64,000 nucleotides of DNA from Sphingobacterium sp. CZ-UAM. Lineage in GTDB: Bacteria; Bacteroidota; Bacteroidia; Sphingobacteriales; Sphingobacteriaceae. Under the pieces are notes generated by a model, which saw only the letters and a list, made by a program, of their open reading frames with translations, made no database searches and was not told where the DNA came from. The first letter of the stretch is position 1. Each line of letters starts with the position of its first letter. A program made the position numbers and the translations under genes. Where the stretch lies: positions 62,001 to 126,000 of the forward strand of contig NZ_MTCM01000009.1 of assembly GCF_002000245.1 (NCBI RefSeq), given 5' to 3'. Below, in pieces: positions 16,169 through 24,541 of this stretch.

Positions 16169-19100
16169 ATGTGTTCAAACCTAAAATTACGATCTCTTTT
16201 AGCCTTGTCTATATTGACAGGTAATCTGCTTCTGGCACAAGCCCAAGACCACGCGGTAAAGGGGAGAATTACCGATGCAAAGACTGGGGAACTTTTGGGG
16301 CAAGTCACAGTCAGAGTCAAAGGATCAGGTCAATCCTTACAAACAAATGCCGATGGAACGTTCACTGTGAGTACAAGTCCGAACACGGTTCTGGTCATCA
16401 CATCGACAGGATACAAGCCTTTTGAAGTGAAAGTCGGACAGACAAATTTATTGGACATAAAATTAGAACCCAGTACAGAGCAGATGGACGAAGTCGTCGT
16501 GGTGGGCTATGGTAAAATAAAAAAATCCAATTTGACCGGTTCCGTAAGTAGGCTCGACAAGAAGGTGCTAGAGACTGGCGTTCGTTCCAATCCTGCCGCT
16601 GCTTTAGCAGGTACCGTACCCGGTATCAGGGTGCAACAAACTTCCGGAAGACCCGGGGCTGTTCCTAAGATTGTCTTACGTGGTGGGACAGATTATGATG
16701 GTAGCGGTACTCCTTTGGTTATCGTCGATGGTATCATCAGGGATGGATTTAATGATATCAACCAAAATGACATAGAATCAATAGATGTGCTCAAAGATGC
16801 CTCGGCTACTGCCATCTATGGCGCAAGAGCTTCTAATGGTGTAATTCTTATCACAACAAAACGTGGAAAAGAAGGCGTGTCCAATATCGTTGTTCAGTCG
16901 AAAATCGGTATCAATAAATTGAATAATCCTTTTAATTTCCTAAACGCCAAAGATTATTTATACTGGTCAAGAAAAGGGGTGCAAACTTCTGGAATCTACC
17001 AGCCAAATCAGTTGAATCAGTTGTCAGCTGTGGGGCCTTTTGGAACAGGCAACAAGTTTAAGGATGACCAGGGAAATTATCTTGATGGTAATGTCAGCAG
17101 TAACGCTGTGTGGAGCACCATGTATCTGGATGATAGTAATCGTGAATTGCTGCAGCAGGGATGGCAGACAATGAATGATCCCATAACAGGTAAAGAATTG
17201 ATTTTTAAAGATTTTGATTATGAAGATTATGCATTACGGAATAATAGTCTAACGCAGGATTACAATGTTGCTTTACAGGGGGGAACACAAAAGGGAAGTT
17301 ACTATGCCAGTGTAGGAAAATATAATGAGAAAGGATTGCCCATCAATACTTTTTATGACAGGACCACCTTTGTTTTAAATGGCGACTACAAAATTAAACC
17401 TTGGTTGCAATCTAATTCGAATGTGAATTTCTCCTATACCAAATGGCGAGATGCAATCAATGGCGAAGGAAATTATATGACGAGAGCCTTGGGGGCGCCA
17501 CCAACGATGCGCGGTACTAATATGACTGGGGACCTGCTGGTGGGACGTGATTGGCAGGATGGTAATCCGCTCGTCAATGATGACAAATTTATTCGCAAGA
17601 ATATCAATCAAAAACTAACCTTGGGACAGGCTTTCACAATAGATTTTTTGGATAATCTGAGCTTAAGGGTCAGCGGCAACTGGTTTTTTAACCAAGAAAC
17701 AAATGAGTCGTTTAACCGCGATTATCTGGCAAGCCCTGGGAATTACGTTAGAACCCGTAATTCGGGCGCATCTTATTACAAAAACTTTAATCAAACCTAC
17801 AATGCCGTATTGAACTACAATACAAGCATTGGTGAAGACCACCATATCAACGCGATGTTGGGTTCTGAATTTTTTGATTCCTATCGCACAAGTTTCTCCG
17901 CTTCGGGGACTGGCGCACCCACAGATGATTTTATGGATTTGGGATTGACCAGTCCGGACGCGAATAAGCGAAGCATTGATTCTTATCATGATCGTCAGCG
18001 TATCACCTCTTTTTTTGGCCGTGTCAATTACGATTATCAACAAAAATACCTGATGACATTAACCGCTCGCCGCGATGGATATTCCACCCTTTTGAATAAC
18101 CGCTGGGGAACATTTCCGGGAATTTCTGTCGGCTGGAATTTGCATAATGAAGAATTTCTTAAAGATTATATAGGTTCGGGCAACTCCATCAATACGTTGA
18201 AATTAAAAGCGAGCTATGGTGAAAATGGGAATGTCGATGCTGTATTCAAAGGCCAGACTACAAGAGATTCGTATATTTTACAAGGCGCTTATGGAAGTTC
18301 AAAATACGATGGTGCAGTAGGTTATACAATGACATCTTTGTCCATTCCTAATCTGAAATGGGAAAGCTTGAAGACGAAAGAGATTGGTTTGGAGACCAGA
18401 TTGTTTAACCGCTTGGATCTGAGCTTAGCCTATTACCATAGAACAACAAAGGATAAAATTGCGACATTGACCCTGCCGCAATCGGCAGGTTTCCGGACAA
18501 TTCGGACCAATAATGGAGATATGTCCAACCAAGGTGTTGAGGTGGATTTAAATTACCAAATACTACGCAACAAAGATTGGAATTTGAGCTTTAACTGGAA
18601 TACTGCGTATAATAAAAATAAAGTACTAAAACTTCCTTACAATGGTGTGGCTAATAATCGTCAGGGAGGAATCCAGGTTTACGATCCCGGTTCAAAGGAA
18701 TTGATTTGGGTAGGTGGAACCCAGGAAGGTCAAGATCCGAACGTTGCTTATGCTTACGAAGCCGTTGGAATCATCCGGACCCAAGCAGATTTAGACCGGT
18801 ATGCTGGTCAATTGAAAGATTTGATCGGAGCGAGAACACTGGTTCACCCGGATGCCTTTAATGGGCTACCAGAGGATCAGAAGAAATTGTATTATCCGCT
18901 CGCTTTGGGCGATGTCATGTGGAAAGATGTCAATGGCGATGGAATAATCAATTCGTATGACCGTGTATATATGGGAAATACTGTTCCACGTTGGACGGGT
19001 GGTTTTGGAACAACATTAAACTATAAGGACTTTAGCCTATATACAAGACTGGATTATGCACTGGGTTTTGTCGCTTATGATGGGCCTAGAGCCTGGTTTT

Positions 19101-19477
19101 TGGGCATGATGCAAGGTACCTTTAATACAACCGATGCAGTTTTCGATACCTGGACTGCGGAAAACCCAAATGCTAAATATCCAACCTACTATTGGGCAGA
19201 TCAGCTATTTAAGAACAATACCAGCCGTGAGAGCAGTATGTTTTACAATAAAGGGGATTATCTGGCATTACGTGAGATTTCTTTGGGATACAAACTGCCG
19301 AATGCAATTGCCCAGAGAATCAAAATGGAGGGCATGCGCATTTCACTGACAGGTCAAAATCTTCATTATTGGACAAAGAATACTTTGTTCTCAGCTGAAA
19401 GCGGTAGAGTAGAGCAAAACAGTGGTGGATATCCTCTCCCTAAGACGTTTATTTTTAACCTTCAATTAACCTTTTAA
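16169..19477 (+). CDS. SusC-family outer-membrane transporter of the sialic-acid locus (NanO-like)
   Basis: A complete 1102-residue SusC. The signal peptide ends at LAQAQ (about residue 26). A carboxypeptidase-like domain (about 30-105) precedes DEVVVVGYG, the plug (GTVPGIRVQQTSGRPG, PLVIVDGIIRDG, SIDVLKDASATAIYGARAS, roughly 150-235) and the barrel ending in NLQLTF. It is the first gene of a plus-strand run that goes on to encode every step of sialic-acid use, so by context it imports sialic acid or sialo-oligosaccharides, like NanO of Tannerella and Bacteroides. The 25-nt leader and the operator over the start point suggest tight repression by the divergent GntR-family protein. The sequence alone does not fix the substrate. 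Confidence 0.94.
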   Translation: MCSNLKLRSLLALSILTGNLLLAQAQDHAVKGRITDAKTGELLGQVTVRVKGSGQSLQTNADGTFTVSTSPNTVLVITSTGYKPFEVKVGQTNLLDIKLEPSTEQMDEVVVVGYGKIKKSNLTGSVSRLDKKVLETGVRSNPAAALAGTVPGIRVQQTSGRPGAVPKIVLRGGTDYDGSGTPLVIVDGIIRDGFNDINQNDIESIDVLKDASATAIYGARASNGVILITTKRGKEGVSNIVVQSKIGINKLNNPFNFLNAKDYLYWSRKGVQTSGIYQPNQLNQLSAVGPFGTGNKFKDDQGNYLDGNVSSNAVWSTMYLDDSNRELLQQGWQTMNDPITGKELIFKDFDYEDYALRNNSLTQDYNVALQGGTQKGSYYASVGKYNEKGLPINTFYDRTTFVLNGDYKIKPWLQSNSNVNFSYTKWRDAINGEGNYMTRALGAPPTMRGTNMTGDLLVGRDWQDGNPLVNDDKFIRKNINQKLTLGQAFTIDFLDNLSLRVSGNWFFNQETNESFNRDYLASPGNYVRTRNSGASYYKNFNQTYNAVLNYNTSIGEDHHINAMLGSEFFDSYRTSFSASGTGAPTDDFMDLGLTSPDANKRSIDSYHDRQRITSFFGRVNYDYQQKYLMTLTARRDGYSTLLNNRWGTFPGISVGWNLHNEEFLKDYIGSGNSINTLKLKASYGENGNVDAVFKGQTTRDSYILQGAYGSSKYDGAVGYTMTSLSIPNLKWESLKTKEIGLETRLFNRLDLSLAYYHRTTKDKIATLTLPQSAGFRTIRTNNGDMSNQGVEVDLNYQILRNKDWNLSFNWNTAYNKNKVLKLPYNGVANNRQGGIQVYDPGSKELIWVGGTQEGQDPNVAYAYEAVGIIRTQADLDRYAGQLKDLIGARTLVHPDAFNGLPEDQKKLYYPLALGDVMWKDVNGDGIINSYDRVYMGNTVPRWTGGFGTTLNYKDFSLYTRLDYALGFVAYDGPRAWFLGMMQGTFNTTDAVFDTWTAENPNAKYPTYYWADQLFKNNTSRESSMFYNKGDYLALREISLGYKLPNAIAQRIKMEGMRISLTGQNLHYWTKNTLFSAESGRVEQNSGGYPLPKTFIFNLQLTF

Positions 19478-19487
19478 TCGTTAAATT

Positions 19488-21053
19488 ATGAAAAAGATAT
19501 TTGTTTATTGCTGTGTAATCATTGCGGTTTTTACATCTTGCAAAGAAATTGATCTGGAAATTACGCCGGAAGACTATTTTGCAAGTGGAAGTTTCTGGAA
19601 AAATAATGACCAGGTTGCTGGAGCGATGTTGGGGCTACATAGTCAATTACGTAGCCAACAGCAGAACTTATGGAGCCTGGGCGAACTGCGGGCTGGAACA
19701 TTACGGGATGGTACCAGTTTTACCGGAACCGCATCCCTGAACTCTGCGGGGATAATTACACAAGATATTCGGGAAAGCGCACCAGGCATAACCGGATGGG
19801 CGGGCTTGTACGGCACCATATTCCAGGTCAACAATTTTATCTACCAGGTTGAGAAAGCGGATTATTTGACCGATGCTCAAAAAGGGTATTACTTGGGGCA
19901 GGCTTATGGGCTGCGGGCATTTTACTATTTTTATCTGTTCAGAACCTTTGGACGGGTACCATTAGTGACGGAACCTCAAGCTGCGGTAAATACGCCAACT
20001 TCCGCCGACCAGGCCTATAAAGCGAGAACTGATACCGAAAAAGAGACTTTTGATTTTATCAAATCAGAGATAGATAAATCTGAGAAATCATTTTCGGGAA
20101 ATTATGAGACAAAAAATCAGAAAGCGCAATGGTCCTTGGCCGCAACAAAAATGTTAAAAACGGAGGTTTATCTGTGGTCTGCAAAAGTGAACATAGATGG
20201 ACAATCTCCCAAAAATACCAACGCAGATTTGCAGTTGGCGAAAGCTGCCGTAGAAGAAGTAATTCCCAAATATAATCTGGTCAATAATTTTGCTGAGCAG
20301 TTTAAGTCCGCCAGCATGCCAACGATGAAGGGGAATACGGAAATGATTTTTGTCATCCGCTATTTAAATGGTGAGGCTACTTCCTTTTTTAATAACTTTA
20401 TTTATGCCGCCAGTGATGATATTACCGGGTACATGGACGATAATGGCCAAGTGATTCCTAAAGATCCACTGCAAACGGGATCTACGGGATTGATCCGCTA
20501 CGAGTATAAAATGGATTTGTACCGATTATTTGAAAAAGGGGATACCAGAGCCAATGCTAGTTTTTTAAACTTTAATAAGGGAAACACATCCGCTGTTGTC
20601 TTTAGAAAGTTCCTGGGTACCTTAATTGATGGGGTACGTAACTATTCGGATGACTATCCTATTTATCGTGCGGCAGAAGCGTATTTATTATTGGCAGAGA
20701 TCAAGAATAAATTGGGTGAGGATCCTACCGCCGAAATTATGGCTGTTCGAAACCGTGCGTATGGTGGGCAAGCTCCATTGTTTCACAATGGAAGCTTTGA
20801 AGCTAACGAGATCGCGATTCTCTACGAGCGTACAAAGGAGTTTGTGTCCGAAGGTAAGCGATGGTTTGATTTAAGGAGAATGCAGGATGGAAATGGCTTG
20901 CCACTGGTGTTTCGTAAAAATCTGAATTTGGTCGGAGTTTTGGATAACAATGATGCACAAAAACATAAAATTTTGTGGCCGATCGATTTACAGACTTTGA
21001 CAGAAGATCCCCAATTAAATGATCAGCAAAACCCTGGATATAAAGGAACTTAA
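19488..21053 (+). CDS. SusD-family lipoprotein of the sialic-acid locus (NanU-like)
   Basis: A 521-residue SusD lipoprotein with lipobox VFTSC (Cys about residue 18), encoded 10 bp after its SusC. SusD hallmarks include GQAYGLRAFYYFYLFRTFG (about residues 137-155), the ERTKEFVSEGKRWFDLRRMQ block near residue 450, and a final LNDQQNPGY motif. It should cap the SusC barrel on the cell surface and capture the ligand. In Bacteroides and Tannerella the equivalent protein NanU binds free sialic acid; here that function is inferred from position between the regulator-controlled susC and the lyase gene. A 77-bp gap separates it from the lyase. Confidence 0.94.
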   Translation: MKKIFVYCCVIIAVFTSCKEIDLEITPEDYFASGSFWKNNDQVAGAMLGLHSQLRSQQQNLWSLGELRAGTLRDGTSFTGTASLNSAGIITQDIRESAPGITGWAGLYGTIFQVNNFIYQVEKADYLTDAQKGYYLGQAYGLRAFYYFYLFRTFGRVPLVTEPQAAVNTPTSADQAYKARTDTEKETFDFIKSEIDKSEKSFSGNYETKNQKAQWSLAATKMLKTEVYLWSAKVNIDGQSPKNTNADLQLAKAAVEEVIPKYNLVNNFAEQFKSASMPTMKGNTEMIFVIRYLNGEATSFFNNFIYAASDDITGYMDDNGQVIPKDPLQTGSTGLIRYEYKMDLYRLFEKGDTRANASFLNFNKGNTSAVVFRKFLGTLIDGVRNYSDDYPIYRAAEAYLLLAEIKNKLGEDPTAEIMAVRNRAYGGQAPLFHNGSFEANEIAILYERTKEFVSEGKRWFDLRRMQDGNGLPLVFRKNLNLVGVLDNNDAQKHKILWPIDLQTLTEDPQLNDQQNPGYKGT

Positions 21054-21130
21054 ACCAATAATGGCCTATCTCAATTTTAAACATGTAAATTGAAAGAAGG
21101 TATTTTTCAACTATTCACATAAATTATCAT

Positions 21131-22051
21131 ATGCTAAATCAAAAAATATCGGGATTAATTGCGGCGCCATTTACTCCTTTTGACGAAAACGGTGAACTGA
21201 ATCTCGAGTTGATTCCATCCTATTATGAAATGCTAAAGAGAAATAGGGTGTCGGGTGCCTTTATTTGTGGCTCGACCGGAGAGGGCGTATCGCTGACATT
21301 TGATGAAAAAGTCGCGGTGATGACGGCTTGGGCCAAACTGACAAAGAAAGACCCGGCATTTACATTAATGATGCTCTTAGGGGGAACAAACATCAAAGAA
21401 TGTCAACAATTGGCAAAACTTGCGGAGCAGGCAGGCGTAGATGTCGTGTCTTTTACTTCACCGTCATATTTTAAACCTGCAAATGTAGATCAGTTGGCAA
21501 AGTGCTGTATAGAAATCGCCCGTGCTGCACCCAATACAGCTTTCTATTATTATCATATTCCCGTATTGACAGGTGGAAATTTTCAAATGATCGACCTATT
21601 GAAAAAAGTGGATGGCGTAATACCCAATTTCAGGGGAATTAAATATACACATGAAGATTTCATGGACTTTCTGAGCTGTATGAATTACGCTAATCGAAAA
21701 TACGATATGCTTTGGGGGAGAGATGAAAATATGCTGTCCGCCTTGGTATTGGGTAATACTGGCGCTGTAGGGAGTACTTATAATTATGCAGCTCCTTTAT
21801 ACCTGGACTTGATCGAAGCGTATAATGAAGGGGATTTTGAAAAGGCCAATTCCTTACAGCAGCAATCAATTGATATGATCAGATTGTTAGGTAAGTATGG
21901 CGGTATTTCGGTAGGAAAGGCATATATGAAATTAATCGGTTTAAATTGTGGCGAATTTCGCTTGCCCGTAAAAAATATGTCTGCCGAACAATTTGAAGTT
22001 TTTAAAACGGATGTGGACAAGGTTGGTTTTCAGGAGTTTTGTGTGCATTAA
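21131..22051 (+). CDS. nanA: N-acetylneuraminate lyase
   Basis: A 306-residue class I aldolase of the DHDPS/NAL superfamily. It splits Neu5Ac into N-acetylmannosamine and pyruvate in the cytoplasm. The carboxylate-binding motif GSTGEG is at residues 47-52, the catalytic Tyr141 lies in YYYHIP, and the Schiff-base Lys171 lies in GIKYTHED. The TGG after YHIPVL and the following GxD-type segment fit NAL better than dihydrodipicolinate synthase, as does the neighbourhood. There is no signal peptide. In Bacteroides the same enzyme is called NanL. It is followed by a long perfect inverted repeat before the mutarotase gene. Confidence 0.95.
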   Translation: MLNQKISGLIAAPFTPFDENGELNLELIPSYYEMLKRNRVSGAFICGSTGEGVSLTFDEKVAVMTAWAKLTKKDPAFTLMMLLGGTNIKECQQLAKLAEQAGVDVVSFTSPSYFKPANVDQLAKCCIEIARAAPNTAFYYYHIPVLTGGNFQMIDLLKKVDGVIPNFRGIKYTHEDFMDFLSCMNYANRKYDMLWGRDENMLSALVLGNTGAVGSTYNYAAPLYLDLIEAYNEGDFEKANSLQQQSIDMIRLLGKYGGISVGKAYMKLIGLNCGEFRLPVKNMSAEQFEVFKTDVDKVGFQEFCVH

Positions 22052-22061
22052 TACAAATAAG

Positions 22062-22100
22062 AATTTCATCATGGGAATATAGGTTTCCCATGATGAAATT
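22062..22100. repeat. Perfect 16-bp inverted repeat between nanA and the mutarotase gene
   Basis: Bases 22062-22077 pair perfectly with 22085-22100 around a 7-nt loop. There is no T-tract on either strand, so a simple intrinsic terminator is unlikely. It may be an mRNA stabiliser or processing site, or an attenuator that sets the ratio of cytoplasmic lyase to the exported proteins downstream. Confidence 0.75.
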
Positions 22101-22139
22101 ACAAGGAATAGCTAACGAGATATTCGAGAATGAATAATT

Positions 22140-23279
22140 ATGACGAAACAAAATTGGATGGGAATCTTCGTGGGAATACTGTTTGCAAGTAGTGTTAATG
22201 GACAGGTAGGCCGTTTGGAATGGCATAATTCTATTGAATTGCCGATGATGCAAAATGGGAAGCCTTCCATTGGGGTTGCTGGTCCAATTGTCGGTCTCAC
22301 TAACGGTTATTTACTCATTGGCGGAGGAGCTAATTTTCCGGATTTACCGCCTTGGGAAGGCGGTGTGAAAAAGATCCAAAAGGAGGTGTTTGTTTATTCA
22401 AGAGATGGCGAGGCACTTCATCTGGTGGCACGAGATACGATTGCGGAGGCTGTTGCGTATGGTGGAAATTTGAGCTTGCCTAACGGGCTGTTTGTTATTG
22501 GTGGTGAAGCGGAAGAAGGGAAGACAAGTGCTTGTCGCATGATTCAATACGATAGTTATACCAAGAAAATAACAGCTTTGAGGTATCCAGATCTTCCGTT
22601 TCAATTATCCAATATGGGGGCGACACACATCGGGAATAAACTCTTTGTTGTGGGCGGTGAATGTCAAGACGGTGTTTCAGACCAGGTATTGCAACTTGAT
22701 CTGGAGAATCTTGCCCAAGGATGGATACGGGTCGGATCACTACCTTACGCAGTCTCACATTTACAATTGCTTACGGACAAATCCAATAATCTAATCGCCG
22801 TAGGAGGAAGGAAGGCTAACAAGGATGCTGTCTCTACATTGTATCAAGAGGTACTGAAATCTTCGGATGGTGGGAGGCACTGGGAAAAGCTAACAGAGAT
22901 CCCTTTTAAGGCCGCAGCTGCTGTTGCCTGTATTTTGCCGGACGATGGATTATGGCTGCTAAGCGCAGACCGTGGAACTACTTTTCATCGTGTTGAGACT
23001 TTAATCTTTGAAGCCAAGCACGCATCTGATCGACAGGAAGCAAAGCGGTTGACCCAGGCTAAAAATCAACTGCAGCGAAATCACCCCGGATTTGGACGGG
23101 AGATCTGGCGTTATGATCTGTGCTATGAAAAATGGAAGAAGACCGGGGAGCTTCCTTCCAGTGCTCCGGTGACAACAACAGCTGTTGTATGGGATGATAT
23201 GATTGTCTTACCGAGTGGTGAAGTTAAAGCTGGTGTTCGATCCCCAAAGATTTTACTGGCTAATTTTTTCGAGAAATAG
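22140..23279 (+). CDS. nanM: Cyclically permuted mutarotase family protein (sialic-acid mutarotase-like)
   Basis: A 379-residue exported Kelch-type beta-propeller. The signal peptide ends near SVNGQ (residue 22). Kelch repeats are visible as paired glycines after hydrophobic strands: YLLIGGGANFPD, LFVIGGEAEEG, LFVVGGECQDG and LIAVGGRKAN. This is the permuted mutarotase family associated with sialic-acid loci; NanM of E. coli speeds conversion of the alpha anomer released by sialidases to the beta anomer in the periplasm. Its place between lyase and transporter supports that role. Only 26 bp separate it from the MFS gene. The gene symbol reflects family and context, not a demonstrated orthology. 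Confidence 0.88.
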   Translation: MTKQNWMGIFVGILFASSVNGQVGRLEWHNSIELPMMQNGKPSIGVAGPIVGLTNGYLLIGGGANFPDLPPWEGGVKKIQKEVFVYSRDGEALHLVARDTIAEAVAYGGNLSLPNGLFVIGGEAEEGKTSACRMIQYDSYTKKITALRYPDLPFQLSNMGATHIGNKLFVVGGECQDGVSDQVLQLDLENLAQGWIRVGSLPYAVSHLQLLTDKSNNLIAVGGRKANKDAVSTLYQEVLKSSDGGRHWEKLTEIPFKAAAAVACILPDDGLWLLSADRGTTFHRVETLIFEAKHASDRQEAKRLTQAKNQLQRNHPGFGREIWRYDLCYEKWKKTGELPSSAPVTTTAVVWDDMIVLPSGEVKAGVRSPKILLANFFEK

Positions 23280-23305
23280 GATAAAAAAACAGAATATAGA
23301 CCAAT

Positions 23306-24541
23306 ATGATATCTTCCTTACAACATAAATCTTTTTATCCCTGGCTGGTAGTAGCCCTACTTTGGGGGGTAGCCTTATTGAATTACATGGACCGTCAAAT
23401 GCTGTCGACCATGCGCGACGCCATGCAAATTGATATCCCTGTATTGCAAAGTGCCGAAACTTTTGGTGTGCTAATGGCAGTTTTTCTTTATATCTACGGC
23501 ATAATGAGCCCTGTAGCGGGTATCGTCGCTGATCGTAGCAATAGAAAATGGCTGATCGTAGGAAGTCTGTTTGTCTGGTCTGCAGTAACTTATGGAATGG
23601 GGATGGCAAATGACTATTCTACGTTATTGGTATTAAGGGCTATTATGGGATTTAGTGAAGCCTTATATATTCCTACTGCGCTTTCGTTGATCGCAGATTA
23701 TCATACGGGGAAAAATCGCTCACTTGCTATTGGTCTGCACATGACAGGATTATATACTGGTCAGGCATTGGGGGGCTTTGGGGCAACATTGGCTGCGACG
23801 AAGGGATGGCATACCGCCTTTCATTGGTTTGGAATTGTAGGAATTTGCTATGCCTTGGTTCTCGCGCTGTTACTCTTGGAGAAAAGGAATGAACCCGCTG
23901 CGGAAGAGGTAAATTTGAAAGGCCAATTGTCTCTGCGTAAAAGCCTATTACTGATTTTCTCCAATGTGGCATTTTGGATTCTCTTGTTTTATTTCGCCGC
24001 GCCAAGTTTGCCGGGATGGGCCATAAAAAATTGGCTACCGACTTTATTTGCGGACAGCCTGGACATACCAATGGCCAGTGCAGGCCCTTTATCGACGATT
24101 ACGATTGCGATATCATCCTTTATCGGCGTAATTGTAGGCGGAATAGTGAGTGACCGATGGGTGCAAAAGCATATTCGGGGCCGCATCTATACCAGCGCTA
24201 TTGGTCTTGGGTTAACCATTCCCGCTTTGGTGCTTTTGGGTGTCGGGCAGACACTGCCCGCCGTATTGGGGGCCGCAATTTGTTTTGGAATTGGTTTCGG
24301 GATATTCGATGCAAACAATATGCCTATTCTTTGTCAGATCGTGCCGAACAACTTGCGTGCAACAGCTTATGGGTTCATGAATATGGTAGGTGTATTTGCC
24401 GGTGCGGCGATAACCCAATGGTTGGGCAAGTTTAAAGATGAAGGGCACTTTGGACTGGGCTTCGCGCTGCTAGGCGGAGCAGTATTAATCGCTCTTTTAT
24501 TGCAGCTGCTATTGCTGAAACCGAAAGAGACGGAGGAATAA
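23306..24541 (+). CDS. nanT: MFS transporter, predicted sialic-acid permease
   Basis: A 411-residue inner-membrane protein with about 12 predicted helices. The first helix is followed by the family motif NYMDRQMLSTM, and the cytoplasmic loop 2-3 motif reads GIVADRSNRKW, as in anion:cation symporters of the MFS. It lacks homology to SSS- or TRAP-type sialic-acid systems. In Bacteroides fragilis and Tannerella forsythia an MFS protein called NanT does this job, and the gene order matches that role. The stop codon overlaps the next start by 1 bp (TAATG), so the two genes are translationally coupled. Substrate assignment is from context. Confidence 0.88.
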   Translation: MISSLQHKSFYPWLVVALLWGVALLNYMDRQMLSTMRDAMQIDIPVLQSAETFGVLMAVFLYIYGIMSPVAGIVADRSNRKWLIVGSLFVWSAVTYGMGMANDYSTLLVLRAIMGFSEALYIPTALSLIADYHTGKNRSLAIGLHMTGLYTGQALGGFGATLAATKGWHTAFHWFGIVGICYALVLALLLLEKRNEPAAEEVNLKGQLSLRKSLLLIFSNVAFWILLFYFAAPSLPGWAIKNWLPTLFADSLDIPMASAGPLSTITIAISSFIGVIVGGIVSDRWVQKHIRGRIYTSAIGLGLTIPALVLLGVGQTLPAVLGAAICFGIGFGIFDANNMPILCQIVPNNLRATAYGFMNMVGVFAGAAITQWLGKFKDEGHFGLGFALLGGAVLIALLLQLLLLKPKETEE

